A stretch of 32,557 nucleotides of DNA, from NCBI GenBank assembly GCA_012519985.1, contig JAAYPC010000346.1:1-32557 (forward strand), given 5' to 3'. Shown piece by piece: positions 1 to 9,389 of the stretch; within the stretch, counting starts at the first letter, position 1, and every line of letters begins with the position of its first letter. Source of the DNA: Fibrobacter sp. GTDB lineage: Bacteria; Fibrobacterota; Chitinivibrionia; Chitinivibrionales; Chitinispirillaceae. The notes under the pieces are model-generated. The model saw only the letters and a program-made list of their open reading frames with translations, searched no databases and was not told the origin of the DNA. The translations under genes were made by a program, and so were the position numbers.

Positions 1-237
1 CGATGACCGATATACGCGTATAATCGCTATTCTAAACACTTGCGATGACCGATATACGCGCATAATCGCTATTCTAAACACTTGCGATGACCGATATACA
101 TACGCATAAATTCGCTTTTCGGAAATCTTAGTATGTGACCGTTATATTGCGCATATTCGCTTTTCGGAAATCTCAGTGTGTGACCGTTATATTGCGGTAA
201 TTCGTTGTTCTAAAATCTTAAGATGACCGATATATAA
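1..237. repeat. Tandem repeat array 1 (period ~42-46 bp), cut by window edge
   Basis: About five and a half degenerate units of ~42-46 bp follow each other without unique spacers. Each unit has a TGACCGATATA or TGACCGTTATATT block followed by a TCGCTATTCTAAACACTT, TCGCTTTTCGGAAATCT or TCGTTGTTCTAAAATCTT block. The first two units carry the palindrome TATACGCGTATA (second with one change). The period is not a multiple of three and no reading frame persists, so it is not protein repeats; lack of spacers rules out a CRISPR array. The same family recurs in the same orientation at 18314-18790. Confidence 0.85.
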
Positions 238-402
238 TTGGTCTTTTCCTTTCAATATTTATCCCCCGTTCAGGCTTCAACCATAAGATCACTATTTCCT
301 TCGCAAATCATCAATACCCATCATTTCAATCTGGGCAATCGTCTGCTTTTAGTTGATCTCCATAACTTTGTAGCAAAGTCGCTCAGAAAATTCCCGATAT
401 AC

Positions 403-879
403 TCATTTAAGTTCCGAAAGTACGATCTTCTTTTGTTTCATTGTATTCTTCATCGCCTTTTCTCTGACTTTAGGATCATCACTGTTGATAAGCTTAAAAT
501 ATTCAACTGGAACCACCTGCCAGGACAAACCATATTTGTCTTTACACCACCCACAGACACCCTCTTCCCCACCGTTTGCTGTTAAAGCATTCCAATAGTA
601 ATCTACTTCTTCCTGGTCTTTGCAATTTATAACAAATGAAACAGACTCGTTAAACTTAAAGAATGGACCTGCAGCTAAAATACTGAACTCTACACCGGCA
701 ATTTCCATAACCGCTGTATCAAAACTGCCTTGACCGCTTACTTCTTTTGCTTCAGGAGGATTCTCATACCTATGATATTCTTTCAGTTTACCATCTTTAA
801 AGATAGAAAGATAGTAATCTGCTACTGCTTTTGCATCTTTCTCCACCCAAAGACAAGGGGTAATCTTTTGTGTAATCAT
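403..879 (-). CDS. VOC-superfamily protein, PhnB-like
   Basis: A 158-residue cytosolic protein of the PhnB/3-demethylubiquinone methyltransferase-like branch of the vicinal-oxygen-chelate fold. Visible hallmarks are the N-terminal PCLWVEKDAKAVADYY strand-helix, the SFVINCKDQEEVDYYW segment, the CGWCKDKYGLSWQVVP block typical of PhnB-like proteins, and a C-terminal helix with MKQKKI. Family members bind small ligands, sometimes with a metal, and most have no assigned reaction; none can be inferred here. The ATG at 879 has an AAGGAAG ribosome site. It points away from the nif genes and is probably unrelated to them. After the stop, 240-402 holds only short broken frames on the minus strand. Confidence 0.85.
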   Translation of the reverse strand: MITQKITPCLWVEKDAKAVADYYLSIFKDGKLKEYHRYENPPEAKEVSGQGSFDTAVMEIAGVEFSILAAGPFFKFNESVSFVINCKDQEEVDYYWNALTANGGEEGVCGWCKDKYGLSWQVVPVEYFKLINSDDPKVREKAMKNTMKQKKIVLSELK

Positions 880-1326
880 AGATGTCTTCCTTAATTAAAG
901 TTTTGTTGGAAGTTGATCAATTTTACGATTTGAATGTCCATAACTAATTATATATGCAAATATATGTACAACTTTCCGGTTTAGCAAACATTTCTGATTT
1001 TTTTAAGGTTATCGGAAAGACAGTATGGAGTGCCTGAAGGCATTGTGAAAAGATTCCCATAGTAGTTGACTTTTAACGTTTTTTTATGCAGTGAAACAAA
1101 GTGAATTTTTGATGGTAGCACAGGAATCAATTAAGCGATTAAAAATTAACGGCCAATCCGATATAACCATTGATTTAAGAATCGGATAAGCCTGGTCCGA
1201 CCCCATCTTTTATGTATCAATTCTCCTCAACTATACAAATTTGTTCTATCAATTACAATTTTCCCCCCCGTTTTTCGCTGGTATACTATTTGCACAAGTA
1301 GCTGCCATGAAATTTAAAGGGGACCC
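880..1326. other. Non-coding region upstream of nifA
   Basis: This 447-bp stretch separates the divergent VOC gene and nifA. It contains the nifA sigma-54 promoter (1279-1294), a lone CAGTGAAA at 1089-1096 that matches the half-site found upstream of nifH, and the motif GGATAAGCCTGGTCCGACC at 1184-1202 that recurs at 19401. A short GTG-initiated frame (1091-1189, 32 codons) has no ribosome-binding site; it may be a gene remnant or chance. No other gene is seen. Confidence 0.6.
1279..1294 (+). promoter_or_regulatory. Sigma-54 (-24/-12) promoter of nifA
   Basis: TGGTATACTATTTGCA fits the RpoN consensus TGGCAC-N5-TTGCA, with the invariant GG and GC exactly ten bases apart and a perfect TTGCA. 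Transcription would begin near 1305, about 22 bases before the nifA ATG. It implies the activator gene is itself under sigma-54 control, by an NtrC-type protein or by autoregulation. Confidence 0.75.
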
Positions 1327-2868
1327 ATGAGATATATCCGGCAGATTGAAACATTGTTATTAGTCTCGGAAATGCTGGCTACAAATTCGGGCCAGAAAGA
1401 GATTCTTACCGAGATTTTAAATCTCCTTGAAAAGCATTTGTCTTATCTTCGGGGTACTATTTTACTCCTCTCAAAAGACGGGAGTGTGTTGACCATTGAA
1501 GCTGTAAATGCGACCTCGACTGTAGTCGACAAAGATATTCTTTATATGCGGGGAGAAGGAATTGTAGGTCAGGTTGTAGCGACAGGTGTGCCTTCAATAA
1601 TTCCGGATATTTCTGATGAGCCACAGTTTCGCGACAGAATTCACAGACGCAAAAAGGAAGCATCTGGCGATTTCGGTTTTATCTGTGTGCCTATAAAAAT
1701 AGAAAATGAAATTGTAGGAACGTTGTCGATCGATGTTCCCTGTTCTCTACATCTTAATCTGAAAGATGAGACAAAAGTTCTGACCATTGTATCCAGTATG
1801 ATTGCCAATGATGTCAAAATGCGCAGAGCATCTAAGCTTGAACGGGATGTACTCGAAGGTGAAATTTTACGATTAAGAGATGCTCTGGGAGACAGTTTCA
1901 AGCCTGAAAACATGATTGGCAATTCAAAAGCAATACGGGACGTCTACCTGAAAATAAATATGGTAAGCAGAACCAATACAACCGTTCTTATCAGAGGTGA
2001 ATCAGGTACAGGCAAAGAGCTGATTGCATCTGCGATACATTATGGCTCACCCCGCGCCAGGAATAATTTTATCAAAGTCAATTGTGCTGCTCTTAATGAA
2101 AACCTGCTTGAAAGTGAGCTTTTCGGCCACGAAAAAGGTTCATTCACAGGTGCACTAACAACCAGAATAGGACGCATTGAAGAGGCGGAAGGTGGTACGT
2201 TGTTTCTTGATGAAATCGGAGAGATTTCCCAGTCGATGCAGGTAAAACTGCTTCGGTTTCTTCAGGAAAAGGAATTTGAACGAGTCGGTTCAAATCGTAC
2301 CATAAAATCAGATGTCAGGATAATCGCTGCTACTAACAGAAATCTTGAAGAAGCAATTAAAAACATGAGTTTCCGTAGTGATCTGTATTACCGTATAAAT
2401 GTGTTTTCAGTGTTTGTTCCTCCTCTTCGTGAACGGAAAGAGGATATTCTTCCATTGTCCAACCATTTTGTGGAAAAATTCTCAAAAAAGCTTTCTATTC
2501 CGGTAAGAAGAATTTCAACAATGGCCATAAACATGTTGATGCATTATCACTGGCCCGGAAATATAAGAGAGCTGGAGAACTGTATTGAGCATGCGGTGAT
2601 AGTTAGCCATGGAGGCGTTATACATGGATATGATCTTCCTGCAACGCTTCAGATGCCAAATACTAAAGATATCAAATCCACAGGAAATTTGAAAAAACGT
2701 GTAGCTGCATTGGAGAGAGACTCGATCATCGATGCACTGAAACATGCTCATGGTAATATAAATGTGGCATCAAAGGAACTCGGTTATACCAGCAGAATGA
2801 TACGTTATAAAATAGATAAGCTTAAAATAGATTACAGGAGTTTCATGGAACCTGCAGAAGTTCTCTGA
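1327..2868 (+). CDS. nifA: NifA-type sigma-54-dependent transcriptional activator
   Basis: A 513-residue bacterial enhancer-binding protein that activates RpoN RNA polymerase by ATP hydrolysis. An N-terminal GAF domain (about 20-165) is followed by a short linker, the AAA+ domain (about 195-430) with Walker A GESGTGKE (224-231), a sigma-54 contact loop GSFTGA (271-276, where GAFTGA is usual) and Walker B TLFLDEIG (291-298), and a Fis-type helix-turn-helix (about 475-497). The architecture and the position directly upstream of nifH support NifA. The interdomain cysteine motif of oxygen-sensitive proteobacterial NifA is absent, and no nifL is present. Start at ATG 1327 follows AAAGGGGA. A related GAF-AAA-Fis regulator cannot be fully excluded. 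Confidence 0.88.
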   Translation: MRYIRQIETLLLVSEMLATNSGQKEILTEILNLLEKHLSYLRGTILLLSKDGSVLTIEAVNATSTVVDKDILYMRGEGIVGQVVATGVPSIIPDISDEPQFRDRIHRRKKEASGDFGFICVPIKIENEIVGTLSIDVPCSLHLNLKDETKVLTIVSSMIANDVKMRRASKLERDVLEGEILRLRDALGDSFKPENMIGNSKAIRDVYLKINMVSRTNTTVLIRGESGTGKELIASAIHYGSPRARNNFIKVNCAALNENLLESELFGHEKGSFTGALTTRIGRIEEAEGGTLFLDEIGEISQSMQVKLLRFLQEKEFERVGSNRTIKSDVRIIAATNRNLEEAIKNMSFRSDLYYRINVFSVFVPPLRERKEDILPLSNHFVEKFSKKLSIPVRRISTMAINMLMHYHWPGNIRELENCIEHAVIVSHGGVIHGYDLPATLQMPNTKDIKSTGNLKKRVAALERDSIIDALKHAHGNINVASKELGYTSRMIRYKIDKLKIDYRSFMEPAEVL

Positions 2869-2876
2869 TTTTTTAC

Positions 2877-3020
2877 TTATACAAAGTAATACACCATCCT
2901 TGATTCAATACACAAGAGAAACTGGCCATTATCACTTTCTTCCAGTTGTGCCAGGTTTGTAATAAGGTTTCTCGTTCTCCTTATCTTCTTTGGTATTTCG
3001 AATTTTCCCACTGCTGTTTC
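2877..3020 (-). pseudogene. Possible minus-strand coding remnant
   Basis: Read on the minus strand, this stretch gives a protein-like frame ending in TAA at 2879-2877. It includes the segments GKFEIPKKIRRTRNLITNLA and LLCIESRMVYYFV. The frame is open from about 3092 but has no ATG, GTG or TTG with a ribosome site, and its upstream part is low-complexity AT-rich sequence. I do not recognise a family. It looks like the C-terminal end of a decayed gene, though a chance frame is possible. Confidence 0.3.
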
Positions 3021-3212
3021 TGTTTTGAATTGAGGATTTTGTAATTTGGAGTTTATTTGGGAATTACTTGGTATAATTAGTTTCGTTTTATTCTAAATAG
3101 CTGGTTCATATTTGTATTATAGTTTTACAAAAATTTCACTGATCAGGCTGGAAGTAAATAATAAACAAACTGCTTCAAAATAACATAATAACCGCTGTTG
3201 CATTTGTTATTT

Positions 3213-3232
3213 CAGTGAAAAATATTTCACTG
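3213..3232. promoter_or_regulatory. Dyad upstream of nifH, candidate activator site
   Basis: CAGTGAAA-AATA-TTTCACTG is an inverted repeat with 8-bp perfect arms, centred about 140 bp before the predicted nifH start site, a normal enhancer distance. Single half-sites lie at 3134-3141 and 3280-3287, and another lies upstream of nifA at 1089-1096. It does not match the classic TGT-N10-ACA NifA site. Binding by the local NifA-like protein is inference. Confidence 0.45.
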
Positions 3233-3335
3233 GAACTTTTCCGAGACAGTTCTTTACGGGTTTTGACTTTAATAAATAACAGTGAAAAATTGTTGTTTTC
3301 CTGTATTTTACATGCACATGCAATTCAGCCAATTA

Positions 3336-3351
3336 CGGCACAGCCTTTGCA
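3336..3351 (+). promoter_or_regulatory. Sigma-54 (-24/-12) promoter of nifH operon
   Basis: CGGCACAGCCTTTGCA matches TGGCAC-N5-TTGCA at every fixed base except the first. The predicted start site is near 3362, giving a leader of about 40 bases to the nifH ATG. This is the expected promoter type for nitrogenase genes. Confidence 0.85.
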
Positions 3352-3367
3352 TAATTATCAAACGTAA

Positions 3368-4228
<861 letters not shown>

Positions 4229-4260
4229 TAAAATGTAATTCACATGAAAGGATTCTGATT

Positions 4261-4617
4261 ATGGTTATGATTCGCTCTATCATTCGTCCGGAGAAGGTTG
4301 ATTCCGTACTCGCAGCTTTAATGGAGGCGGGGTATCCTGCTGTGACAAAAGTTTCTGTCGTGGGGCGTGGAAAGCAACGTGGAATAAAAATAGGTGAAGT
4401 AACCTATGATGAAATTCCAAAGGAAATGCTGATAACTGTCGTACCGGATCGTGATAAGGATTTCGTTGTACGTACAATTATTAATGTAGCCCGTACAGGA
4501 GAAAAAGGATCATTTGGTGATGGCAAGATTTTTGTCTCGCCTGTTACCGAAGTCTACACTGTCAGTTCAGGAATCAAAGAGACTTCTGATTCAGAATCGA
4601 AGGAGATTGCTGTATGA
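4261..4617 (+). CDS. nifI1: PII-like nitrogenase regulator NifI1
   Basis: A 118-residue PII/GlnB-family protein located between nifH and nifD. The second half shows the PII core VRTIINVARTGEKGSFGDGK followed by the IFVSPV strand. The T-loop region, GKQRGIKIGEVTYDEIP, differs from GlnB and lacks the uridylylated tyrosine context. In archaea NifI1 pairs with NifI2 to bind and inhibit dinitrogenase when ammonium is present, with 2-oxoglutarate relieving it. Start ATG 4261 has AAAGGA eight bases upstream (an internal ATG at 4267 is possible). Its last codons overlap nifI2 in an ATGA junction. Confidence 0.93.
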   Translation: MVMIRSIIRPEKVDSVLAALMEAGYPAVTKVSVVGRGKQRGIKIGEVTYDEIPKEMLITVVPDRDKDFVVRTIINVARTGEKGSFGDGKIFVSPVTEVYTVSSGIKETSDSESKEIAV

Positions 4618-4994
4618 AGGAAGTTATTGCAATAATTCGGATGAACAAAATCAACGAAACCAAAAGAGCTCTGTCAAATGCCGGTATTAGTTCAATGAAT
4701 GCACGGGAGTGCCTCGGACGTGGAAAGGGAATTGTCGATTTTAAAGTCCTGGAAGGTGCAGAAAAAGGATATGAAGAAGCCATATCGCAGTTAGGTCAAT
4801 CTCAAAGACTCGTACCGAAGCGGATGCTTTCGGTTATTGTTCCTGATAAACTTGTTCAGAAAGTGGTTTCAACTGTAATTAAAACCAATCAAACCGGGAA
4901 ATCGGGTGATGGTAAAATTTTTGTATGTCCGGTTTATCAGGCGTATAGAGTCAGAACCGGTGAAGATGGTGATTCGGTTCTTGATGCAATTTGA
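4614..4994 (+). CDS. nifI2: PII-like nitrogenase regulator NifI2
   Basis: A 126-residue PII-family protein that partners NifI1 in post-translational switch-off of nitrogenase. The opening MKEVIAIIRMNKINETKRAL is the PII beta-alpha unit, followed by GRGKG, a long T-loop with RLVPKRMLSVIVPD, and the GKSGDGKIFVCPVYQAYRVR C-terminal signature. It starts on an ATG overlapping the nifI1 stop by four bases, implying coupled translation and balanced hetero-oligomer production. The stop lies just before the nifD ribosome site AAGGAGG. Confidence 0.93.
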   Translation: MKEVIAIIRMNKINETKRALSNAGISSMNARECLGRGKGIVDFKVLEGAEKGYEEAISQLGQSQRLVPKRMLSVIVPDKLVQKVVSTVIKTNQTGKSGDGKIFVCPVYQAYRVRTGEDGDSVLDAI

Positions 4995-5005
4995 AGGAGG
5001 ATATT

Positions 5006-6631
5006 ATGAGTGAGCATATTTCAGCATCAACTGTTAAGCAGGAAATTATACAGACATACCCGACGAAACTTGCCAGGCGCCGGATGAAACAGATAATAGT
5101 CAATGATGTCAAAGAGGATGAGAATGTCCCGGAGATACAGGCTAACACACGCACCATTCCCGGAATTATCACCATGAGGGGATGCGCGTACGCTGGTTGT
5201 AAAGGTGTTGTTCTCGGCCCCACCAGAGACATACTGCAGATAACCCACGGTCCCATCGGCTGTGCGTTCTACAGTTGGTTGACCCGGCGGAACCAGACCA
5301 GACCGTACACCGAAAATGATCCGAATTTCATGCCTTATGCCATGTCTACCGATATGCAGGATGAAAACATCATCTTTGGAGGTGAAAAGAAACTTAAAAA
5401 GGCTATTGAAGAAGCAATTGCAATATTTCATCCTAAAGCGATCGGCATATTCTCTACATGTCCAGTTGGATTAATAGGTGATGATGTACATGCTGTGTGC
5501 CGTGAAATGGAACAGAAATACCCTGGTATCAACATTTTTGGATTCAGTTGTGAAGGGTATAAAGGAGTCAGTCAATCTGCCGGTCACCATATCGCCAACA
5601 ATAAAGTTTTTACAGATGTTATCGGACAGGGAGATTTGAAAAAGGAAGGTGATTTTCGATTAAACCTTCTGGGGGAATATAATATCGGCGGGGACGCATT
5701 TGAGATCGAACGGATCTTTCGTAAAACCGGCTTGACGCTTCATTCTACGTTCAGCGGTAATTCTACTTATGACGAATTCGCGAGTGCTCAAAATGTAGAT
5801 CTTAATGTTGTCATGTGCCATAGATCGATTAACTATATGGCAGAAATGATGGAAAAGAAATATGGAATACCCTGGTTTAAGGTCAATTTTATTGGTGCTG
5901 AATCTACTGCCAAGTCTCTAAGAAAAATTGCACTGTATTTTGGTGATAATGACCTTATTTCAAATGTTGAAAAAGTGATAAAAGAAGAGATGGAAGAAGT
6001 GGATGCAGTAAGGCTTGAGATTAAAAAACGATGTGAAGGCAAAACCGCAGTTCTGTTTGTAGGTGGCAGCCGGGCGCATCATTACCAGGATCTATTGAAA
6101 GAAATTGGTATCCAAACCGTTGCTGCAGGGTATGAGTTTGCGCACAGGGATGATTATGAAGGACGTAAAGTTATTCCTTCCATCAAGGTTGATGCAGATA
6201 CGCGAAACATTGAAGAGCTGACTGTTGAAGCTGATCCGGTAGCTTATAGGCCAAGAAAATCAAAAGAAGAACTCGAACAACTTACAAAAGAAGGAATACG
6301 TTTTAATGACTATGAGGGAATGATGCCGGAAATGCCAACCGAAACACTCATCATCGATGATTTAAATCATCATGAGCTGGATCTCTTGATTGAAAAGTAT
6401 CATCCCGACCTGTTCTGCGCCGGTATCAAGGAAAAATATGTTGTTCAGAAGTATGGCATTCCGATGAAGCAGTTGCACAGCTATGATTATCAGGGGCCGT
6501 ATGCAGGGTTCAAAGGAGCTATAAATTTTTATAAAGAAATTGATCGAATGATAAATTCAAAAATCTGGGGTATGGTAAAAGCACCCTGGCATGATGAACC
6601 ACAACTTACAGCAAAATATGGATGGGAATGA
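5006..6631 (+). CDS. nifD: Nitrogenase MoFe protein alpha chain
   Basis: A 541-residue alpha subunit of dinitrogenase. P-cluster cysteines are Cys60 (RGCAYAG), Cys86 (GPIGCAF) and Cys152 (STCPVGLIGDD). FeMo-cofactor ligands are Cys271 (VVMCHRS) and His491 (QLHSYDYQGPYAG). Arg94, Gln190 and His194 (SQSAGHH) of the active-site pocket are also present, so it should be a functional nitrogenase and not a paralogue. An insertion with acidic and helical character around residues 410-455 resembles the longer NifD of clostridia and methanogens. ATG 5006 follows AAGGAGG; an upstream TTG at 4991 would overlap that ribosome site and is less likely. Confidence 0.98.
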   Translation: MSEHISASTVKQEIIQTYPTKLARRRMKQIIVNDVKEDENVPEIQANTRTIPGIITMRGCAYAGCKGVVLGPTRDILQITHGPIGCAFYSWLTRRNQTRPYTENDPNFMPYAMSTDMQDENIIFGGEKKLKKAIEEAIAIFHPKAIGIFSTCPVGLIGDDVHAVCREMEQKYPGINIFGFSCEGYKGVSQSAGHHIANNKVFTDVIGQGDLKKEGDFRLNLLGEYNIGGDAFEIERIFRKTGLTLHSTFSGNSTYDEFASAQNVDLNVVMCHRSINYMAEMMEKKYGIPWFKVNFIGAESTAKSLRKIALYFGDNDLISNVEKVIKEEMEEVDAVRLEIKKRCEGKTAVLFVGGSRAHHYQDLLKEIGIQTVAAGYEFAHRDDYEGRKVIPSIKVDADTRNIEELTVEADPVAYRPRKSKEELEQLTKEGIRFNDYEGMMPEMPTETLIIDDLNHHELDLLIEKYHPDLFCAGIKEKYVVQKYGIPMKQLHSYDYQGPYAGFKGAINFYKEIDRMINSKIWGMVKAPWHDEPQLTAKYGWE

Positions 6632-6647
6632 TAAGGAAGGAAAAACT

Positions 6648-8012
6648 ATGTTACTGAGACATACACCAGATGCAATTGTTGAACGTGAAGCATTGACTGT
6701 ACAGCCAGCAAAAACTTGCCAGCCTGTCGGTGCAATGTATGCTTCTTTGGGGATTTATCGCTGCCTACCACACAGTCACGGATCTCAGGGATGCTGCGCA
6801 TATCACCGCAGCAGTTTAACCAGACATTACAAAGAACCGGTTATGGCTGCAACAAGTTCATTTACTGAAGGTGCATCGGTTTTTGGTGGTCAAGCCAACC
6901 TGCTTGAAGCTATTAGCAATATTTTCAATCTGTACAATCCAGATGTTCTTGCAATTCATACGACATGCCTGTCAGAAACCATTGGTGATGATGTCGCACA
7001 GATTATTGCAAAAGCACGTGAAGAAGGCAGAGTCCCGGAAGGTAAATACATTATCAGAGCGAGCACTCCAAGCTATATTGGTTCACATGTAATCGGATTT
7101 GCCAATATGGTTAAAAGCATCGTTGAGGGATTTTCCGAACCTGGAAAAAAAATGGACCATATCAATATACTTCCAGGCTTTGTAGAACCTTCAGATATGG
7201 AAGAACTAAAGAGAATGGTTAAAATGATGGGATTAGATTCAGTTCTTTTTCCGGATACATCAGGAGTTCTCAATAGTCCACAGAATGGACACTATGAGAT
7301 GTATCCCAAAGGGGGTACAACTGTTGAAAGTCTGAAAACTACAGGATTTGCAAAGGCAACTCTGGCTCTCGGACCGATAGCTTCTGGTCCGGCGGCAAAG
7401 CTTCTTGATACAAAATGCGGAGTGCAATATGAACTCCTGAAACTGCCAATAGGAATACGTGCAACTGACATGTTTGTAGAAACATTAAAAAGACTTGGTG
7501 GTGTTATCGATGATGAACTTGAGGTCGAGCGGGGTAAGGCCATTGATGCCATTACTGATATGCAGCAATATTTCTATCAGAAGAAAGTTGCACTTGTAGG
7601 AGATCCCGATCAACTTGTTGCTTTAACAGAGTTTCTCACTGATCTGGGCTTTTCGGTGCGCCATGTCATTACCGGTACTCCAGGGAAAAAATTCATTTCC
7701 CGAGTAAAAGAAGCTGCCGGAACTGATGCGATAAATGTTCGTGAGTCTTCAGATTATTTCTATTTGCATCAATTAATAAAAAATGAAAAAGTAGATCTGA
7801 TAATGGGTAACACGTATGCGAAATATATGGCCCGTGATATGGATATACCTCTTATAAGAATAGGTTTTCCTATTTACGATCGCATCGGACACCAGTATTT
7901 CCCGACAGTCGGGTATAAAGGTGCCTTGCGGCTTGTAGAAAAGATGCTTAACGCTTTGATGGATTATCAGGACCGGTATGCTCCTGAAGAACAGTTTGAA
8001 CTTGTAATGTAA
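6648..8012 (+). CDS. nifK: Nitrogenase MoFe protein beta chain
   Basis: A 454-residue beta subunit forming the alpha2-beta2 dinitrogenase with NifD. P-cluster cysteines are Cys24 (KTCQPVGAM), Cys49 (HGSQGCCAY) and Cys107 (HTTCLSETIGDD). It lacks the N-terminal extension of proteobacterial NifK, as in other anaerobe-type enzymes. I place the start at ATG 6648, seven bases after AAGGAAGG. A longer in-frame reading into nifD from 6591 would add residues unlike the family. The gap from nifD is 16 bases. Confidence 0.97.
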   Translation: MLLRHTPDAIVEREALTVQPAKTCQPVGAMYASLGIYRCLPHSHGSQGCCAYHRSSLTRHYKEPVMAATSSFTEGASVFGGQANLLEAISNIFNLYNPDVLAIHTTCLSETIGDDVAQIIAKAREEGRVPEGKYIIRASTPSYIGSHVIGFANMVKSIVEGFSEPGKKMDHINILPGFVEPSDMEELKRMVKMMGLDSVLFPDTSGVLNSPQNGHYEMYPKGGTTVESLKTTGFAKATLALGPIASGPAAKLLDTKCGVQYELLKLPIGIRATDMFVETLKRLGGVIDDELEVERGKAIDAITDMQQYFYQKKVALVGDPDQLVALTEFLTDLGFSVRHVITGTPGKKFISRVKEAAGTDAINVRESSDYFYLHQLIKNEKVDLIMGNTYAKYMARDMDIPLIRIGFPIYDRIGHQYFPTVGYKGALRLVEKMLNALMDYQDRYAPEEQFELVM

Positions 8013-8027
8013 TGGATGTGGTTTATT

Positions 8028-9389
8028 ATGGCACAGACAAACTCCGGTTTTTTGAAAGCACGTACCTTACAGATCTTTGAAAAAGGAATTGATTCCTTTG
8101 AAATGAAATGTGACAAGGCTAGTGCTGCCGGTTCGGTATCTCAGCGTGCCTGTACATTCTGCGGTGCAAGGGTGGTTCTTTATCCAATCGCCGACGCGCT
8201 TCATCTTGTTCATGGTGCAATAGGTTGTGCAGCATACACATGGGATATACGCGGATCACTTTCAAGTGGTCCGCAATTACATCGTTCCAGTTTCTGCACT
8301 GACCTCAGAGAAAAAGAAGTCATTTATGGCGGTGAAGAAAAACTGAAGAATGCACTCTTTACTCTTATAGGAAAATACAGCCCTAAAGCTGCATTTGTTT
8401 ACTCGACATGTATCGCCGGTATCATTGGTGATGACGTCGAAGCTGTATGTAAAGCAGTTGCAAAAAAAACCGGCATACCTGTAATACCGGTGCAATCCGA
8501 AGGATTCAAAGGAACTAAAAAGGATGGCTACAGAGCAGCCTGTGATGCATTGATGCACCTTGTAGGAACCTGCGACTCCGATAAGGTACCTTTGAGTATC
8601 AATATTCTGGGAGATTTTAACATAGCAGGAGAAATCTGGGCAATAAAAAAATACTTTGAAAAAATGGGATTGAAGGTAATTGCAACACTCACCGGAGATT
8701 CAAGAGTTGAGCAGATCAAGCGAGCACATACCGCTCAGTTAAATATTGTTCAGTGTGCCGGTTCAATGCAGTATCTGGCAAAAGAGATGAAGGTAAAGTT
8801 CGGTATACCATATATTAATGTTTCATTTTTCGGTATCGATGATACTGCAAAAGCCTTATACGCTACTGCTGATTTCTTTAATGTTAAAAGCGTACTTGAA
8901 AACACCAGTACTCTTATCACAAATGAAATAAAAAAGATTTCTCCGTTTCTTGAAGATTACCGCAAAATTTGCCAGGGTAAAAAAGCTGCACTCTATGTCG
9001 GAGGTGCTTTTAAAGCTATCTCGCTTATCAAAGCTTTAAGAATTCTTGGTATACAGACAATTCTTGCCGGAACTCAGACTGGAGGCAAAGAGGATTACGA
9101 AGCACTCAAAGCTTTGTGCGATGATGGTACTATCCTGGTTGATGACTCAAATCCGATAGAACTGTCTAAATTCATTATTGATAAAAAAGCTGACCTTTTT
9201 ATAGGCGGTGTCAAGGAACGACCACTTGCATACAAGCTTGGAATTGCTTTTTGTGACCACAATCACGAAAGAAAAACAGGTCTTGCCGGATTTGAAGGTA
9301 TGATTAACTTCGCACGCGAAGTCAGTCTGAGTATGAACAGTCCTGTATGGAAATTTGCACCACGGAAAGGAGCAGATTTGTATGATTAA
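8028..9389 (+). CDS. nifE: FeMo-cofactor scaffold protein NifE
   Basis: A 453-residue NifD paralogue that, with NifN, receives the NifB-cofactor and matures it to FeMo-co before transfer to apo-dinitrogenase. Conserved cysteines occur in RACTFCGARV, GAIGCAAYTWD and YSTCIAGIIGDD, and SEGFKG matches the NifE-type pocket. Two starts are possible: ATG 8016 (four extra residues) and ATG 8028. Neither has a strong ribosome site; GGATGTGG before 8028 is the better candidate. It follows nifK closely and overlaps nifN by eight bases. Confidence 0.95.
   Translation: MAQTNSGFLKARTLQIFEKGIDSFEMKCDKASAAGSVSQRACTFCGARVVLYPIADALHLVHGAIGCAAYTWDIRGSLSSGPQLHRSSFCTDLREKEVIYGGEEKLKNALFTLIGKYSPKAAFVYSTCIAGIIGDDVEAVCKAVAKKTGIPVIPVQSEGFKGTKKDGYRAACDALMHLVGTCDSDKVPLSINILGDFNIAGEIWAIKKYFEKMGLKVIATLTGDSRVEQIKRAHTAQLNIVQCAGSMQYLAKEMKVKFGIPYINVSFFGIDDTAKALYATADFFNVKSVLENTSTLITNEIKKISPFLEDYRKICQGKKAALYVGGAFKAISLIKALRILGIQTILAGTQTGGKEDYEALKALCDDGTILVDDSNPIELSKFIIDKKADLFIGGVKERPLAYKLGIAFCDHNHERKTGLAGFEGMINFAREVSLSMNSPVWKFAPRKGADLYD

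Noticed and set aside
1-237. CRISPR array
   Set aside because: Units are contiguous and degenerate, with no unique spacers of constant length and no cas genes in the window.
238-585. Plus-strand frame opposite the VOC gene
   Set aside because: It starts on TTG without a ribosome site and mostly shadows the clear VOC gene on the other strand.
1091-1189. 32-codon GTG frame upstream of nifA
   Set aside because: No ribosome site and no recognisable family; kept only as a note in the intergenic entry.
3291-3335. Classic NifA enhancer TGT-N10-ACA upstream of nifH
   Set aside because: The nearest candidates have an 11-base spacer; exact spacing is not met by eye.
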